Shown here: positions 19,609 through 29,835 of the stretch, one piece after another
Layout: every line of letters starts with the position of its first letter
Numbering within the stretch: position 1 is the first letter of the stretch
Assembly (NCBI RefSeq): GCF_000586475.1
Contig: NZ_BAWJ01000001.1
Location: forward strand, 124,001 to 188,000
Length of the DNA stretch: 64,000 bases
Origin: Psychrobacter sp. JCM 18903
GTDB taxonomy: Bacteria > Pseudomonadota > Gammaproteobacteria > Pseudomonadales > Moraxellaceae
Reading direction: 5' to 3'
Notes under the pieces: generated by a model
Seen by the model: only the letters and a program-made list of their open reading frames with translations
The model's database searches: none
Told to the model about the DNA's origin: nothing
Translations under genes and position numbers: made by a program

Positions 19609-20607
19609 ATGAAATCAACTATCGAATTACTCGAGCACACGGATTTCCCAGCGATCAAACGTCGTGAGTTAACCACGCTACAGGTCAATATGGGTTACTT
19701 ATGCAATATGTCTTGTGTGCATTGTCATGTGGCTGCCAGTCCTTACCGCACAGAGATGATGTCGCGTGAGTTAGTTGAGTTGATTCTAGAAGTCTTGCAA
19801 GCACAAAATATTGAGACGCTTGATTTAACGGGCGGTGCGCCTGAGATGCATGAAGACTTTAAGTATTTGGTCACAGCCGCACGTGCCTTGGGTGTAACAG
19901 TAATTGATCGCTGTAATCTGACTATCCTGATGGAAGAAGGCTTTGAGGACATGGCGCAGTTTTTGGCAGACAATGCGGTCGAAGTGGTGGCTTCAATGCC
20001 CTGTTATTCATTAGAAAATGTCGATAAGCAGCGCGGCAAGGGCGCATTTGATGACAGTATATTGGGATTGCATAAGCTCAATGCGCTTGGCTACGGCAAA
20101 GTGGGTTCAAACTTAACGCTCAACCTCGTTTATAACCCGCAAGGTGCCACGCTGCCGCCCAATCAACAGCAGCTTGAAGCGGATTATAAGCGCGAGTTAA
20201 AAGCGCATTTTGATATCGAATTTCATCAGTTATTTGCCTTGACCAATATGCCCATTCAGCGTTTTGGTGCGGTGCTATTGGCTAAAAACCAATTCCATCC
20301 CTATATGGATTTGCTCAAAGCCAATTATGTGGCTGCCAATTTAGCCGAAGTCATGTGCCGATCGACCATCAGTGTCAATTGGTTAGGAGAATTGTTTGAT
20401 TGTGACTTTAACCAGCAATTAGAGATTCCAGTGTCCAACAAGTCTCGTCGGCATCTAAGCGATTTATTAACGCAAAATCCTGCTGGCGATGACATTGCTA
20501 TTGCAGATCATTGCTATGGCTGTACGGCAGGGCAAGGAAGTAGCTGCGGTGGTGCGCTAGAAGAAGAGACAACAGATCAGACGATAGAAAAAATATCATT
20601 GATTTAA
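19609..20607 (+). CDS. arsS: Arsenosugar-biosynthesis-type radical SAM protein (ArsS-like)
   Basis: Radical SAM protein with a C-terminal Cys-rich domain. Family knowledge: ArsS-type enzymes attach a 5'-deoxyadenosyl group to dimethylated arsenic, giving the precursor of arsenosugars. The cluster motif CNMSCVHC (about residue 30) is followed by LDLTGGAPEM. The C-terminal domain has MCRSTISVNWLGELFDCDFN and the signature CYGCTAGQGSSCGG. The ATG at 19609 (MKSTIELLEHTDFP) is preferred over the TTG at 19582. It heads a tight operon with a DUF547 protein and the two rSAM-associated transferases; gene gaps are 12-17 bases. No arsM is visible in the window, so the arsenic link rests on family context. 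Confidence 0.82.
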   Translation: MKSTIELLEHTDFPAIKRRELTTLQVNMGYLCNMSCVHCHVAASPYRTEMMSRELVELILEVLQAQNIETLDLTGGAPEMHEDFKYLVTAARALGVTVIDRCNLTILMEEGFEDMAQFLADNAVEVVASMPCYSLENVDKQRGKGAFDDSILGLHKLNALGYGKVGSNLTLNLVYNPQGATLPPNQQQLEADYKRELKAHFDIEFHQLFALTNMPIQRFGAVLLAKNQFHPYMDLLKANYVAANLAEVMCRSTISVNWLGELFDCDFNQQLEIPVSNKSRRHLSDLLTQNPAGDDIAIADHCYGCTAGQGSSCGGALEEETTDQTIEKISLI

Positions 20608-20619
20608 ATGGAGTGACTC

Positions 20620-21483
20620 ATGTCAGTATTTAATAGTACAAGACTTAATAGTAAAAGCCTTTTTTTAAGCAGTGGTTTGATAGTTAAAACAGCAGTAGCC
20701 ATCTCTATATTGTTAGCCAGTATGGCAAGTTATGCGGATTTTAATCACAGCACTTGGGATAGTTTACTGAATAAAAACGTCACCATGACCAATGGTGGCA
20801 AAGCCTCAGTCGTTAACTACAACGGTATGAAAGCGGATCAAAGCAAACTTGATAGCTATATGGCGGCGACTAGCAAAGTCAGTCAATCAGAGTTTAATGG
20901 TTGGAGCAAAGATGAGCAATTAGCATTTTTGATTAACGTCTATAATGCTGGCACTGTAGAGCTAGTCTTGACCAAATATCCTAACATCAAGTCGATTAAA
21001 GATATTGGTGGAATATTTGGTTCGCCATGGAAACAGGATTTTGTCACGCTATTAGGCAAGAAGCGCTCGCTTGATGACATCGAGCACAATCTAATCCGTG
21101 GCTCCAAACGCTATAACGAACCGCGTATTCACTTTGCGGTGAACTGTGCGAGCAGCGGCTGTCCTGCGCTATTAAATGATGCTTTTACAGGGCGTAAATT
21201 AGATAAACAATTAGAGCAAGTGACGAGTAAATTCCTCGCGGATAGCAGTCGCAACCGTCTCAAAGGTAATACGTTAGAGGTCTCGCCAATTTTTAAATGG
21301 TATAAAGAAGACTTTGAAACCAACTGGCGCGGTACTAATGATTTAGAAGGGTTTTTGGCTCGTTACAGCTCGTCTTTAGGGCTTAATAAGTCGCAAACGG
21401 CTGAGCTAAAAGCAGGAAAAATGAAGATTGGCTATACCAATTATAATTGGAGCTTAATAAGAAATAATGGTAACAACAAGTAA
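20620..21483 (+). CDS. DUF547 domain protein, secreted
   Basis: 287 residues. An N-terminal hydrophobic stretch ends ASMASYA-DFNHSTW, a likely signal peptide cleaved near residue 40. The DUF547 core has EQLAFLINVYNAGTVELVL and a Cys-containing block, HFAVNCASSGCPALL, that recalls the Cys-His pocket of papain-like folds; enzymatic activity is unproven for the family. Near the C-terminus is FKWYKEDF. It starts 12 bases after the radical SAM stop with GGAG upstream. The position between the ArsS-like gene and the transferases suggests a role in the same envelope-linked pathway. Confidence 0.82.
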   Translation: MSVFNSTRLNSKSLFLSSGLIVKTAVAISILLASMASYADFNHSTWDSLLNKNVTMTNGGKASVVNYNGMKADQSKLDSYMAATSKVSQSEFNGWSKDEQLAFLINVYNAGTVELVLTKYPNIKSIKDIGGIFGSPWKQDFVTLLGKKRSLDDIEHNLIRGSKRYNEPRIHFAVNCASSGCPALLNDAFTGRKLDKQLEQVTSKFLADSSRNRLKGNTLEVSPIFKWYKEDFETNWRGTNDLEGFLARYSSSLGLNKSQTAELKAGKMKIGYTNYNWSLIRNNGNNK

Positions 21484-21497
21484 GAGTACTGCTAACT

Positions 21498-22217
21498 ATG
21501 ACGGCTATGGCGACGGTTTCTATTATTATTCCAGTACTCAATGAGGCAAATAATTTGCCTTTATTGTTTGATAATATCAACAAGCTAAATCCAAACCCGC
21601 AGCAAGTGATATTGGTCGATGGTGGTTCAAACGATGATTCTATTGACATAATCCAAAGTTTTATTAATGAGTTAATGCTTGATAATGATCGTAAAATTGA
21701 TTGGCAAATGACTGAGTCTAAAGCAGGTCGCGCGCTGCAAATGAATACAGGTGCAGCGTTAGCAACTAGCGATGTATTGCTATTTTTGCATGCCGATACG
21801 CAATTGCCACTGCACGCTATCGATAGCGTTTCTGAAGCGATGAAACGGGCAGAGTGGGGACGTTTTGATGTGCAAATAGCCAGTCGTCAACCGACACTGC
21901 GATTGGTCAGTCAAATGATTAATTGGCGCTCACGGTTGAGCGGAATCGCGACAGGCGACCAAGCCATTTTTATTAGCCAGTTTTTATTTGAGCGAATCGG
22001 TAATTATCCTAACCAAGCGTTGATGGAAGATATTGAGTTTTGCAAACAATTAAAAGGTATTGCTAAACCTGCTTGTTTAAAAAGTAAAGTCATCACATCA
22101 GCAAGACGCTGGCAACAGCATGGCACTTGGCGGACGATTATTTTGATGTGGCATCTACGTTTTGATTATTGGCGCGGCGTATCGGCTGATAATATCAAAG
22201 CGCGTTATTATAAATAA
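21498..22217 (+). CDS. TIGR04283-type glycosyltransferase (rSAM-associated transferase 2)
   Basis: GT2-fold transferase of 239 residues. SIIIPVLNEANNLPLLFDNI is the nucleotide-binding start. VDGGSNDDSIDII and FLHADTQLP (with the DxD-like Asp) are the sugar-nucleotide site, and GDQAIFISQFLFERIGNYP precedes MEDIEFCKQLK. This pattern matches the transferases that accompany rSAM/selenodomain proteins and are annotated with arsenosugar biosynthesis. It begins 14 bases after the DUF547 gene and precedes the partner transferase by 17 bases. The sugar donor and acceptor are not known from sequence. Confidence 0.82.
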   Translation: MTAMATVSIIIPVLNEANNLPLLFDNINKLNPNPQQVILVDGGSNDDSIDIIQSFINELMLDNDRKIDWQMTESKAGRALQMNTGAALATSDVLLFLHADTQLPLHAIDSVSEAMKRAEWGRFDVQIASRQPTLRLVSQMINWRSRLSGIATGDQAIFISQFLFERIGNYPNQALMEDIEFCKQLKGIAKPACLKSKVITSARRWQQHGTWRTIILMWHLRFDYWRGVSADNIKARYYK

Positions 22218-22234
22218 AAGTACAAACTCTTACC

Positions 22235-22873
22235 ATGAATCAAAAACCACAAACTTGTGTTATCCTTTTCGCCAAATTCCCCGCACAGGGCATGGCAAAA
22301 ACGCGCTTGCAACCCGCGCTTGGCATTGAAGGTGCTGCGCAAATGGCGCATAAACTACTATTGCATAGTATAGAACAAGCCGTCGCTACTGGCTTTACGG
22401 TTGAGTTATGTGTCAGTCCTGCGCCAACTGATCCATGCTGGCAAGCGCTTAATTTACTTGACTCGCTGCAATGGTCAGCACAAGCAGATGGTGATTTGGG
22501 TTTGCGTATGTTAACCGCCAGTCAGCAAGCGTTAACACGTTTCGAGCACGTTATTTTGATAGGTACGGACTGTCCTAGTCTTACAACCATTCGTATTCGA
22601 CAAGCTGCCCAGCAGTTAGAAACACAAGATAGCGTCATGATTCCTGCTTTTGATGGTGGCTATGCACTGTTTGGTTTTAAGCAAGTTGCTGCTCGTTTAT
22701 TTAGCACTATCGAATGGAGTACGGCGAGCGTAGCAAAGGTTACTCAACAGCGCTTGGCAGAATTGAGATGGTCTGTAGCGTTGTTAGCGCCTTTGCCTGA
22801 TATTGATGAGCCTGAAGATTTGTGTTACTTGCCAAATGGCTGGCTTGATGGTTACAAAGTTATTGAGAATTGA
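22235..22873 (+). CDS. TIGR04282-type glycosyltransferase (rSAM-associated transferase 1)
   Basis: 212-residue nucleotidyl/glycosyltransferase-A fold protein (DUF2064). It opens CVILFAKFPAQGMAKTRLQP, a phosphate-binding start like that of MobA and CofC proteins. HVILIGTDCPSL holds the metal-binding Asp and PAFDGGYALFGFK follows. The partner transferase lies directly upstream. It is the last gene of the operon and is followed by a terminator shared with the converging MTA phosphorylase gene. Confidence 0.82.
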   Translation: MNQKPQTCVILFAKFPAQGMAKTRLQPALGIEGAAQMAHKLLLHSIEQAVATGFTVELCVSPAPTDPCWQALNLLDSLQWSAQADGDLGLRMLTASQQALTRFEHVILIGTDCPSLTTIRIRQAAQQLETQDSVMIPAFDGGYALFGFKQVAARLFSTIEWSTASVAKVTQQRLAELRWSVALLAPLPDIDEPEDLCYLPNGWLDGYKVIEN

Positions 22874-22905
22874 GAACGCCTTATCATTTAGGGTTTTTAG
22901 GTATG

Positions 22906-22966
22906 AAAAAGCCATCGAGCTATTTTGTTGACCCTATTAGGTTGATTATAGTTCGATGGCTTTTTG
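22906..22966. terminator. Bidirectional terminator between the arsenosugar-type operon and mtnP
   Basis: AAAAAGCCATCGA pairs perfectly with TCGATGGCTTTTT around a loop of about 34 bases. Confidence 0.75.
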
Positions 22967-22986
22967 ATAATCATAAACTGGTATGG

Positions 22987-23896
22987 CTAAGGCAATAATG
23001 CTGAAAGTCTGGTTTTAGTACCTTCGCTCATCGCTTCTACTGGCGTTACTAACGCTTGAGCTAAAGCTGTATGGGCAATAGAGTCAGGCTGTTCTTCTGC
23101 TAATAGGGCGACCGCTTGCTTAATAACGTGCTGCGCATTATCGGCATTTTTCATCAAATTCTGAATAGCATAATCGGCACTAACGGCTTCCTTCGTCGGA
23201 TGCCAACAATCAAAATCTGTCACTAATGCGAGCGTTGCGTAAGCCATACTCGCTTCACGTACAAGCTTAGCCTCTGGCATATTGGTCATGCCGATGATGT
23301 CAGCGTTCATTTGTCGATACCAGTTGGATTCTGCACGAGTGGAAAACTGCGGCCCTTCGATACAGATATAAGTGGCTTTTGCATGACATTGACCTTCGCT
23401 ATCTGCGCCTGAGTATAAGCACGCGTTAGAACATCCGCGACTTTAGGACATAAAGGATCAGCATCGCGACGTGTGCCACTGCACCTTCCCCAAAAAAACT
23501 GCTGTTTCGATGCTTAGTCATATCGATCATTTGATCGGGAATAACCATATCTAAGGGTTTAAGCGCTTCTCTTAATGAGCCCACTGCCGATACCGAAATA
23601 ACGTAGCGTACGCCCAAAGTTTTGAGGGCATAAATATTGGCACGATAAGGCACTTCGGAAGGGGTGAATTTGTGACCTTGACCATGACGAGTTAGAAAGG
23701 CGACCGTCACGCCATTTAATTCACCTAAGACAATATCATCAGAAGGCGTACCGTAAGGCGTCGATATGCTGACACTACGTTTATTGGTTAAATCTTGCAT
23801 CTGATAAAGACCGCTACCGCCAATGATGGCGATATCAGCAGATACCGATACCGATACCGATACTGCCGCTGACTTTTCTACACTAGATATTGTCAT
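22987..23896 (-). CDS. mtnP: S-methyl-5'-thioadenosine (or thioinosine) phosphorylase, two frameshifts
   Basis: Purine nucleoside phosphorylase family 2 enzyme that splits methylthioadenosine or a related nucleoside with phosphate. The N-terminal piece has [13 protein letters not shown], the phosphate-site [19 protein letters not shown] and [18 protein letters not shown]. The frame breaks near 23463 (missing G; restored [17 protein letters not shown]) and again near 23410. The C-terminal piece has [19 protein letters not shown] and VTDFDCWHP, the base-binding site. Between the breaks the restored reading shows [17 protein letters not shown]. The repaired protein has 303 residues. It faces the arsenosugar-type operon, and an MTAP-like enzyme could act on arsenosugar nucleosides; that is speculative. 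Normal methionine salvage is the default role. Confidence 0.85.
23841..23863. repeat. TACCGA hexanucleotide repeat in the 5' end of mtnP
   Basis: Almost four copies of the unit encode an alternating Val-Ser stretch ([11 protein letters not shown]) before the conserved IIGGSG. As a six-base unit it stays in frame when copies are gained or lost. Confidence 0.75.
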
Positions 23897-24412
23897 AAAG
23901 GTTTTCCCTATTTTAGAGTAACAGATAACGTTGCCAAGATATGTGGTGACGAATTTATAAATTTAGACGGGATCTACTTTAAGTGAGCTGCCTTACAAGA
24001 TAACCGCTTAGGGTTTATATATAAAATATAATCAATCCTACAGTATGGTAAAAGTGCATTAAGAGCTACCATCTAGTCATTTTATATCAGTATTTTTTTG
24101 TCAAATAACAAATAGTCTCGTTTATATTTAGATGATTATAAAGGTTTACAATAGACACAGACTTTGGTTAAATGAATTGTCTAATGAAACATTGTTCCGC
24201 ATAGCAAAACTTTATTTGGCTATTGATTCATTATAAGAACGGCTGCTCCTTTACTTAAATAGCTTCGCATACAAAGTGTGAGTGTAGAGGGAATCTGGAT
24301 GGCAGTTTATTTATAGCAAGAATTGCTATATTATTACAGGTCTGTAACGCATCACTATTGATATATTGATGCTGTTAAGTGTATTAACTCGATTATTTCA
24401 AGGATGAATTCA
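23897..24412. other. Intergenic region before the TAXI-TRAP operon
   Basis: About 515 bases, AT-rich, without a credible ORF, between divergent genes. No defined operator or riboswitch was recognised. Confidence 0.4.
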
Positions 24413-25434
24413 ATGCTCAACTCTCTAAAATCCCCGTTGCTTTTATCAGCAATGTTAAGCGCCACTTTAGGTCTGACGGCATGCTCATCACCAAGTTCAG
24501 AAAGTACTGACAGTACGGCAACAGATAATAGCGCTGCTACTGACACTGCTGCCGACAAGCTTGATACCAAGTTTCTTACCATCGCTACTGGCGGAGCATC
24601 TGGCCTTATAACATCATCGGCACTTCCTTATCAGAAGTCTATGTCAAAACCTTTGGGGTCAACTCAAAAACGCAAACCACTGGCGCTTCAGTCGAAAACG
24701 TCAACCTATTAACCCAAGGCAAGGTCGATATGGTGTTGGCGCTCAGTGATGTAGTCACCGACGCGATCGAAGGCAAAAACAACTTTGATAAGCCGATAAC
24801 CAACATCCAACAGATTGCAGTCTTGTACCCTAATGTGGTGCAAATTGTCACCACCAAAAAATCTGGCATCAAAAATATTGAAGACTTACGTGGTAAGCGC
24901 ATCGCTGTGGGCGATCAAGGCTCTGGCACAGAAGTAAATGCTCGGACGCTATTAGAAGGGTTTGGTATCACATATGATGACGTTACCGTTGATTATTTAG
25001 GCTTTGCGGAAGCAGCGGACGGTATGAAAGCGGGTAAAATTGAAGCAGCTTTCTTTAGTAGTGGTCTGCCAAACTCTTCATTGATGGAGCTAGAGCAGGG
25101 TCTAGACTTACAATTAATCACCATCAATCAAGACAAGCTAAAAGAAATCATTGCGACTAAGCCTTACTTTAAGACCTTTGAGATTCCTGCTGGCACTTAT
25201 GGCAATGACGCCGCGATTCCAACCGCAGCAATTATGAATGCTCTATTGGTGAGCTCAGAGTTGTCTGAAGCAGATGGTTACAAGCTGACCAAAGCGTTAT
25301 TTGACAATTTAGACGGTCTAAAAACAGCGCACCAAGCGGCCAATGATATTAGCTTAGCAACCGCGCGTGAAGGTATGGTCGCACCTATCCATTCTGGCGC
25401 TAAAAAGTACTATGATGAGCAAGCAGCTAAATAA
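24413..25434 (+). CDS. TAXI-family TRAP transporter solute-binding lipoprotein, one frameshift
   Basis: Exported substrate-binding protein of a tripartite (TRAP) uptake system. The ATG at 24413 is chosen because AAGGA sits eight bases upstream; the ATG at 24404 overlaps that Shine-Dalgarno. The signal peptide ends in a lipobox, LGLTAC. The mature start FLTIATGGASG is the TAXI signature, but the frame is lost near 24625. One extra C (GGCCT to GGCCCT) restores GPYNIIGTSLSEVYVKTFG and joins the C-terminal piece (GKVDMVLALSDVV, RIAVGDQGSGTEVNARTLL), giving 340 residues. Next genes are the DUF1850 protein and fused permease. TAXI systems often take up dicarboxylates or glutamate; the ligand is not known here. 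Confidence 0.87.
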
Positions 25435-25975
25435 GCGATTAGGGTTATTGATTGGCGTGGCAGGCATTGCCGCGCTAGTTTTTTTTACGCTATGGCATCT
25501 CTTTGTCCGTCAGCCTGTGGTGGAAGTGCGTGTCGCAGGCGTTGATGGTGCTAATGATAAAGTTTGCTACTTTGTCGAGCCAAATTTTCAATTGCGCTGG
25601 ATACACTCTGTAGAAAAACAATGGTGGGAAGAGCAATACCAACGTATAGACAGCAGTAGTACAGAAGACGCTGAATTGCTGCTGACCACCACTTATTTTG
25701 AAGCTTTTGGGGCGGGTACACCCTCAACCGAAGCGCTTGCTCCCATACAAAAACCTGGCTATCTGGGTTATCAAATCAATGAAAAATTGCCTAAGCTTAA
25801 TTGGGTGGTCTCACGGCTTACCAAAGGTGAGATTGACTATGGTAACTACCAGATGCTCATTCATCGCTGGGTGCCAGACTATTCTGAAGTAACGATCATG
25901 CCGAAAACGTATGGTTTCATTGATAGATTTAACAAGGATTTGTGTCATGAACTCCCAAGTGATGGATCACAATAA
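25412..25975 (+). CDS. DUF1850 protein of the TAXI-TRAP operon
   Basis: 187-residue protein starting at the ATG-ATG pair at 25412/25415, overlapping the end of the solute-binding gene by about 20 bases. One N-terminal membrane segment (LGLLIGVAGIAALVFFTLW) is followed by an exported beta-rich domain with the conserved block RWIHSVEKQWWEEQY and FEAFGAGTPST. DUF1850 proteins are regular partners of TAXI binding proteins and 4TM/12TM permeases. Their role in the transport complex is not defined. The end overlaps the permease start. Confidence 0.82.
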   Translation: MMSKQLNKRLGLLIGVAGIAALVFFTLWHLFVRQPVVEVRVAGVDGANDKVCYFVEPNFQLRWIHSVEKQWWEEQYQRIDSSSTEDAELLLTTTYFEAFGAGTPSTEALAPIQKPGYLGYQINEKLPKLNWVVSRLTKGEIDYGNYQMLIHRWVPDYSEVTIMPKTYGFIDRFNKDLCHELPSDGSQ

Positions 25976-28036
25976 TGTGACAACGATGTCAGATAACCAT
26001 ATCAATAACGAATTGCCTATACATTCCAACACGGATGCTGATACTCAGGTTGACGCTGAACTTGAGGCGCAAGCCCACAATAAAGCCATATTAGAAAAGT
26101 ATGATAGAGAATCCATCACAAGGCACATCACTCAAGGACCAGTGAAGTATTTTATCGCTGGACTTTGCATTTTATATTCACTGTTTCATTTATATATCAC
26201 CTTTAATCCCATGCCAGCGCTGCTACAGCGCTCTGTACACGTGGGCATTGGTTTTGCCTTAATTTTCTTAATTTTCCCCGCAAGTAAAAAAAGCAGCCGT
26301 CAGCGCGTGGCATGGTATGACTGGATATGGTTTGCCCTGTCATTGTCTGGCATGGCTTATCTCATATATGAGTATCAAGATATCGTGACCTCACGTGGCG
26401 GTATGGCCAATCAGATGGATGTGATATTTTCGCTGATTACGGTAGTCTGCGTATTAGAAGGCAGTCGCCGTATCACAGGTTGGATTTTACCGATATTGGC
26501 AGGGATATTTTTGGCGTATCCGTTAGTCAGCATTTGGACTTTATGCCAGACCGGTTACTGACTCGTCCTTATGACATGGGTGATATCTTTGGTCAATTAT
26601 TCTTAAAAACGGAAGGTTTATATTCTGTTGCGATTGGTGCATCGGTCACTTTTATCTTCTTATTCATTCTTTTTGGTGCATTCTTAGCGCGCTCAGGGAT
26701 GGGACAGCTGTTTAATGATTTGGCATTGGCAATCGCGGGTCACAAAAAAGGTGGTCCGGCAAAAGTAGCAGTGATTTCTAGTGGCTTTATGGGTAGTATT
26801 AATGGCTCTGCTTTGTCAAACGTGGTCAGTACTGGTGCCTTTACCATTCCACTCATGAAAAAGGTTGGTTACCACAAAGATTTTGCGGGTGCCGTTGAGG
26901 CAAGTGCCTCTGTTGGCGGGCAAATATTACCGCCAATTATGGGCGCGAGTGCCTTTATCATGGCGGAGACAACAGGCTTGCCGTATAGCACAATTGCGTT
27001 GGCGGCCTTATTGCCAGCGATATTGTATTATCTGGGCGTCATTGCGCAGGTGCATTTTCGCGCTGGTCGTCGTGATCTAAAAGGTATCGCTAAAGAAAGC
27101 TTGCCAGCCGTGAAAGAAGTGTTAAAAGCCCGCGGTCATATGCTGCTACCGATTGTATTTTTGATTTTCTTATTAATCAGAAATGTGCCCGTTGGTTATG
27201 CAGCGGCTTATACCATTGGTTTTACTGTCATGGTCAGTATGCTGCGAAAAGAGACCAGAATGGGTTTCTCTGACATTTTGGGTGCATTAGAAGATGGCGC
27301 ACGCCAGTCGCTCGCGGTAATGGCTGCTTGTGCAGTCGTCGGTATTATCATCGGAGTCGTGAGTCTAACCAGCTTTGGAACGGTGATGACCTCATCAATT
27401 GTCACACTTGGTGCAGGTTCGTTATTTTTCACGCTCATTTTGACCATGCTTGCCTCGATGGTATTGGGCATGGGACTGCCGTCTATTCCTGCCTATATTA
27501 TTACAGCAACGATGGCAGCACCAGCCTTAGCTGGTTTTGATATTCCAATTTTGTCGGCGCACATGTTTGTTTTCTACTTTGGTATTTTTGCCAATATTAC
27601 ACCGCCTGTGTGTCTGGCAGCCTTTGCTGGTGCGGGTATATCTGGTGGCGATCCGATGAAGACAGGGTTCTTATCGCTCAAACTGGCACTCGCCGGATTT
27701 ATCGTGCCGTTTATGTTTATCTATAGTCCAGCGATGTTAATGATTGATCCTACTGGGCTTGCGGTAACTGCTAAGGACTTCCCGCTACCACCTATTATCG
27801 ATATTATCACGGTAGTATTGACGTCAATTACGGGTGTTCTCGCACTTAGTGCAGCATTAGAAGGTTATTTTAAAAGCGATATGAGCCCAGTAACACGCGT
27901 TATTTTGGCAATCGGAGCTTTGCTGTTAATCTATCCTGGAATAACGACTGGTCTAGTGGGTGGCGTGATCGTTATTGCTATCGCCATCCTTAATACTAGA
28001 AACAGTGGCGAGCCAACGCCCACTTTAACCATTTAA
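25947..28036 (+). CDS. TRAP transporter fused permease (4TM-12TM), one frameshift
   Basis: Fused DctQ-DctM-type membrane component that moves the TAXI-bound substrate with a sodium or proton gradient. The start ATG at 25947 lies inside the DUF1850 end, with GGATTTGTGTC upstream. After a hydrophilic N-terminus come four helices (small subunit). The frame then breaks near 26535: one extra base gives YPLVSQHLDFMPDRLLT and continues into the large subunit. That part has GFMGSINGSALSNVVSTGAFT, EASASVGGQILPPIMGASAF and GMGLPSIPAYIITATMAAPA, the two conserved helix-break motifs of DctM. The repaired length is 696 residues, usual for this fusion family. The operon ends at a strong terminator. Confidence 0.88.
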
Positions 28037-28074
28037 GACGTTGCGGTTGAAGGTTTTAAAAATCTATTAAAGCT

Positions 28075-28115
28075 AAAAAAAGGGTGAATAACATAAAATG
28101 TTATTCACCCTTTTT
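28075..28115. terminator. Bidirectional terminator between the TRAP operon and lipA
   Basis: AAAAAGGGTGAATAACAT pairs perfectly with ATGTTATTCACCCTTTTT across three bases, with A-run before and T-run after. Confidence 0.9.
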
Positions 28116-28162
28116 ACATGCTCAGCTTAATTTTTAAGTATTAGCTCATTAAACCCCGACAC

Positions 28163-29206
28163 TTAGCAGCCAAGTTTGCCTTCTGCTGCCAATGCTTTTT
28201 TGCTACGAATCGGTGCAGGGCATTCTTCGCCGTAGTACTGACGATCTGCAAAGTAGCTTGAGCGTACCATTGGGCCTGCCCAAATGTTAAAGAAGCCGAT
28301 TTTTTTACCATAATCCATATAACGCTGGAACTCGTCTGGATGGACATAACGATCGACAGGCGCGTGGTTTTTACTAGGTTGCAGATACTGACCAACCGTA
28401 ATCATATCCACATTGTGCGCTTTTAGGTCATCAAGCAGCGCATAAATCTCTTCTTCGGTCTCACCAAGGCCAACCATAAAGCCGCACTTGGTCGCGATAT
28501 CAGGGCGACGCTCTTTATAGAGTTTGAGTAAATCTAACGAATGCTGATAGTCAGAACCTGGACGGAAGGCTTTATATAAACGAGGCACGGTTTCGATGTT
28601 ATGGTTAAAGACATCTGGCGGTGTTTCAGTTAACAAGTCTAATGCTACTTCCATACGACCACGGAAATCTGGTACCAATATTTCAATGAGGCAATTCGGG
28701 CTAAGTGCGCGAGATTCATTGAGAACTTCTACGAAATGCGCCGCGCCGCCATCTTTTAGATCGTCACGATCCACAGAGGTGATTACCGCATACTTAAGCT
28801 GCAAACCTAAAATAGTCTCGGCAGTGTGACGCGGCTCATCTGCATCTAGCTCATTCGGACGACCATGACCGACGTCACAGAACGGACAGCGACGGGTACA
28901 GATATCACCCATAATCATAAAGGTCGCGGTCCCATCAGCGAAGCACTGCGGCAGGTTAGGGCAAGCCGCTTCCTCACAAACGGTATAGAGCTTTTGCTCG
29001 CGCAAGGTGGCTTTGATACGAGCTACTTCAGCGGGCGAAGACATTTTAACCCGAATCCAATCTGGCTTTTTCTTTGCCTCGATGGTCGGAATCACTTTAA
29101 TTGGGATACGGGCAACTTTATCGTAGCCACGTAGCTTTTCGCCTTGAATGGCTTTTTTAGGTTTGACCTTAGCAGCAGGCACATGTGTTTGTACGGCAGT
29201 TGTCAT
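28163..29206 (-). CDS. lipA: Lipoyl synthase
   Basis: Radical SAM enzyme that inserts two sulfur atoms into the octanoyl chain on lipoyl-dependent enzymes. 347 residues. The auxiliary cluster motif [12 protein letters not shown] (C-x4-C-x5-C) and the radical SAM motif CTRRCPFC (C-x3-C-x2-C) are both complete. [28 protein letters not shown] and the C-terminal VRSSYFAD with the RSSY serine ligand are conserved. The basic N-terminal extension of about 50 residues is normal in this family. Intact frame; transcribed alone toward a shared terminator. Confidence 0.97.
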   Translation of the reverse strand: MTTAVQTHVPAAKVKPKKAIQGEKLRGYDKVARIPIKVIPTIEAKKKPDWIRVKMSSPAEVARIKATLREQKLYTVCEEAACPNLPQCFADGTATFMIMGDICTRRCPFCDVGHGRPNELDADEPRHTAETILGLQLKYAVITSVDRDDLKDGGAAHFVEVLNESRALSPNCLIEILVPDFRGRMEVALDLLTETPPDVFNHNIETVPRLYKAFRPGSDYQHSLDLLKLYKERRPDIATKCGFMVGLGETEEEIYALLDDLKAHNVDMITVGQYLQPSKNHAPVDRYVHPDEFQRYMDYGKKIGFFNIWAGPMVRSSYFADRQYYGEECPAPIRSKKALAAEGKLGC

Positions 29207-29380
29207 AATAAAGTATCTCTTAACCCTTTATATCATAAGGGTTTATGGAATTATTAGAATGTGTTGTGAGTGAGGACATTATAGCAGAAACTTAGGGGCT
29301 AATTTTCAATGAATAATGTTTAACTGATCATTTTGATGTGGATCATTAAGGCTACTATGATTTGTCTCGCAACCGTAGTT

Positions 29381-29835
29381 TTAAATATCTATATTAATAT
29401 CCAACTCATTCAGGGTTTCTATGGCAGCACGAAACGCTTCTTGGGTAGCGGGCGCACCGCAGTAGGGTAAGCTGTGCATTAATACTTCTCGAATCTCAGC
29501 GACACTTGCGCCATTATTGATGGCACCTCGAATGTGCCTTTTAGCTCAGTGGGGCTTTTTTGTGCAATTAAAAAAGCAATGGTGATTAATGAGCGGTATT
29601 TGCGTGGCAATACTGAGTCATCTTGCCATGTGCTGCCCCAAGCGTGTTCGATAATCCAGTCTTGTAATGGTTGGGTAAATCCAGTCGTGCTGTCAAGCGA
29701 GCGTTTGACATGTGCCTCACCCATCACGTCAGTGCGAACTTTCAGACCGTCTTGATAATTAGCGTTGCTCTTTATATTACTGTTTTCCATGTCGCTGTTT
29801 TCCCTATTTTTGTTTTCCATTGCACTACTATCCAT
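29381..29835 (-). CDS. Carboxymuconolactone decarboxylase family protein (PcaC-like), one frameshift
   Basis: Small helical enzyme of the CMD/AhpD fold. The start at 29835 has AAGGATGATGAT upstream. The first 30 residues are hydrophilic and unconserved. The core has RSLDSTTGFTQPLQDWI, HAWGSTWQDDSVLPRKYRS and LITIAFLIAQKSPTELKG. There the frame breaks near 29527. One extra base restores the typical continuation HIRGAINNGASVAEIREV and LMHSLPYCGAPATQEAFRAA, ending at a TAA at 29383-29381 (151 residues). The pattern is close to gamma-carboxymuconolactone decarboxylase, but no other protocatechuate genes are near, so only the family is assigned. Confidence 0.82.

Noticed and set aside
25911-26561. 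Separate small TRAP permease subunit (DctQ) as its own gene
   Set aside because: The small and large parts overlap in different frames, and one added base gives the well-known fused 4TM-12TM permease.
28865-29134. Plus-strand ORF of 89 residues
   Set aside because: It is the antisense shadow of the certain gene lipA.
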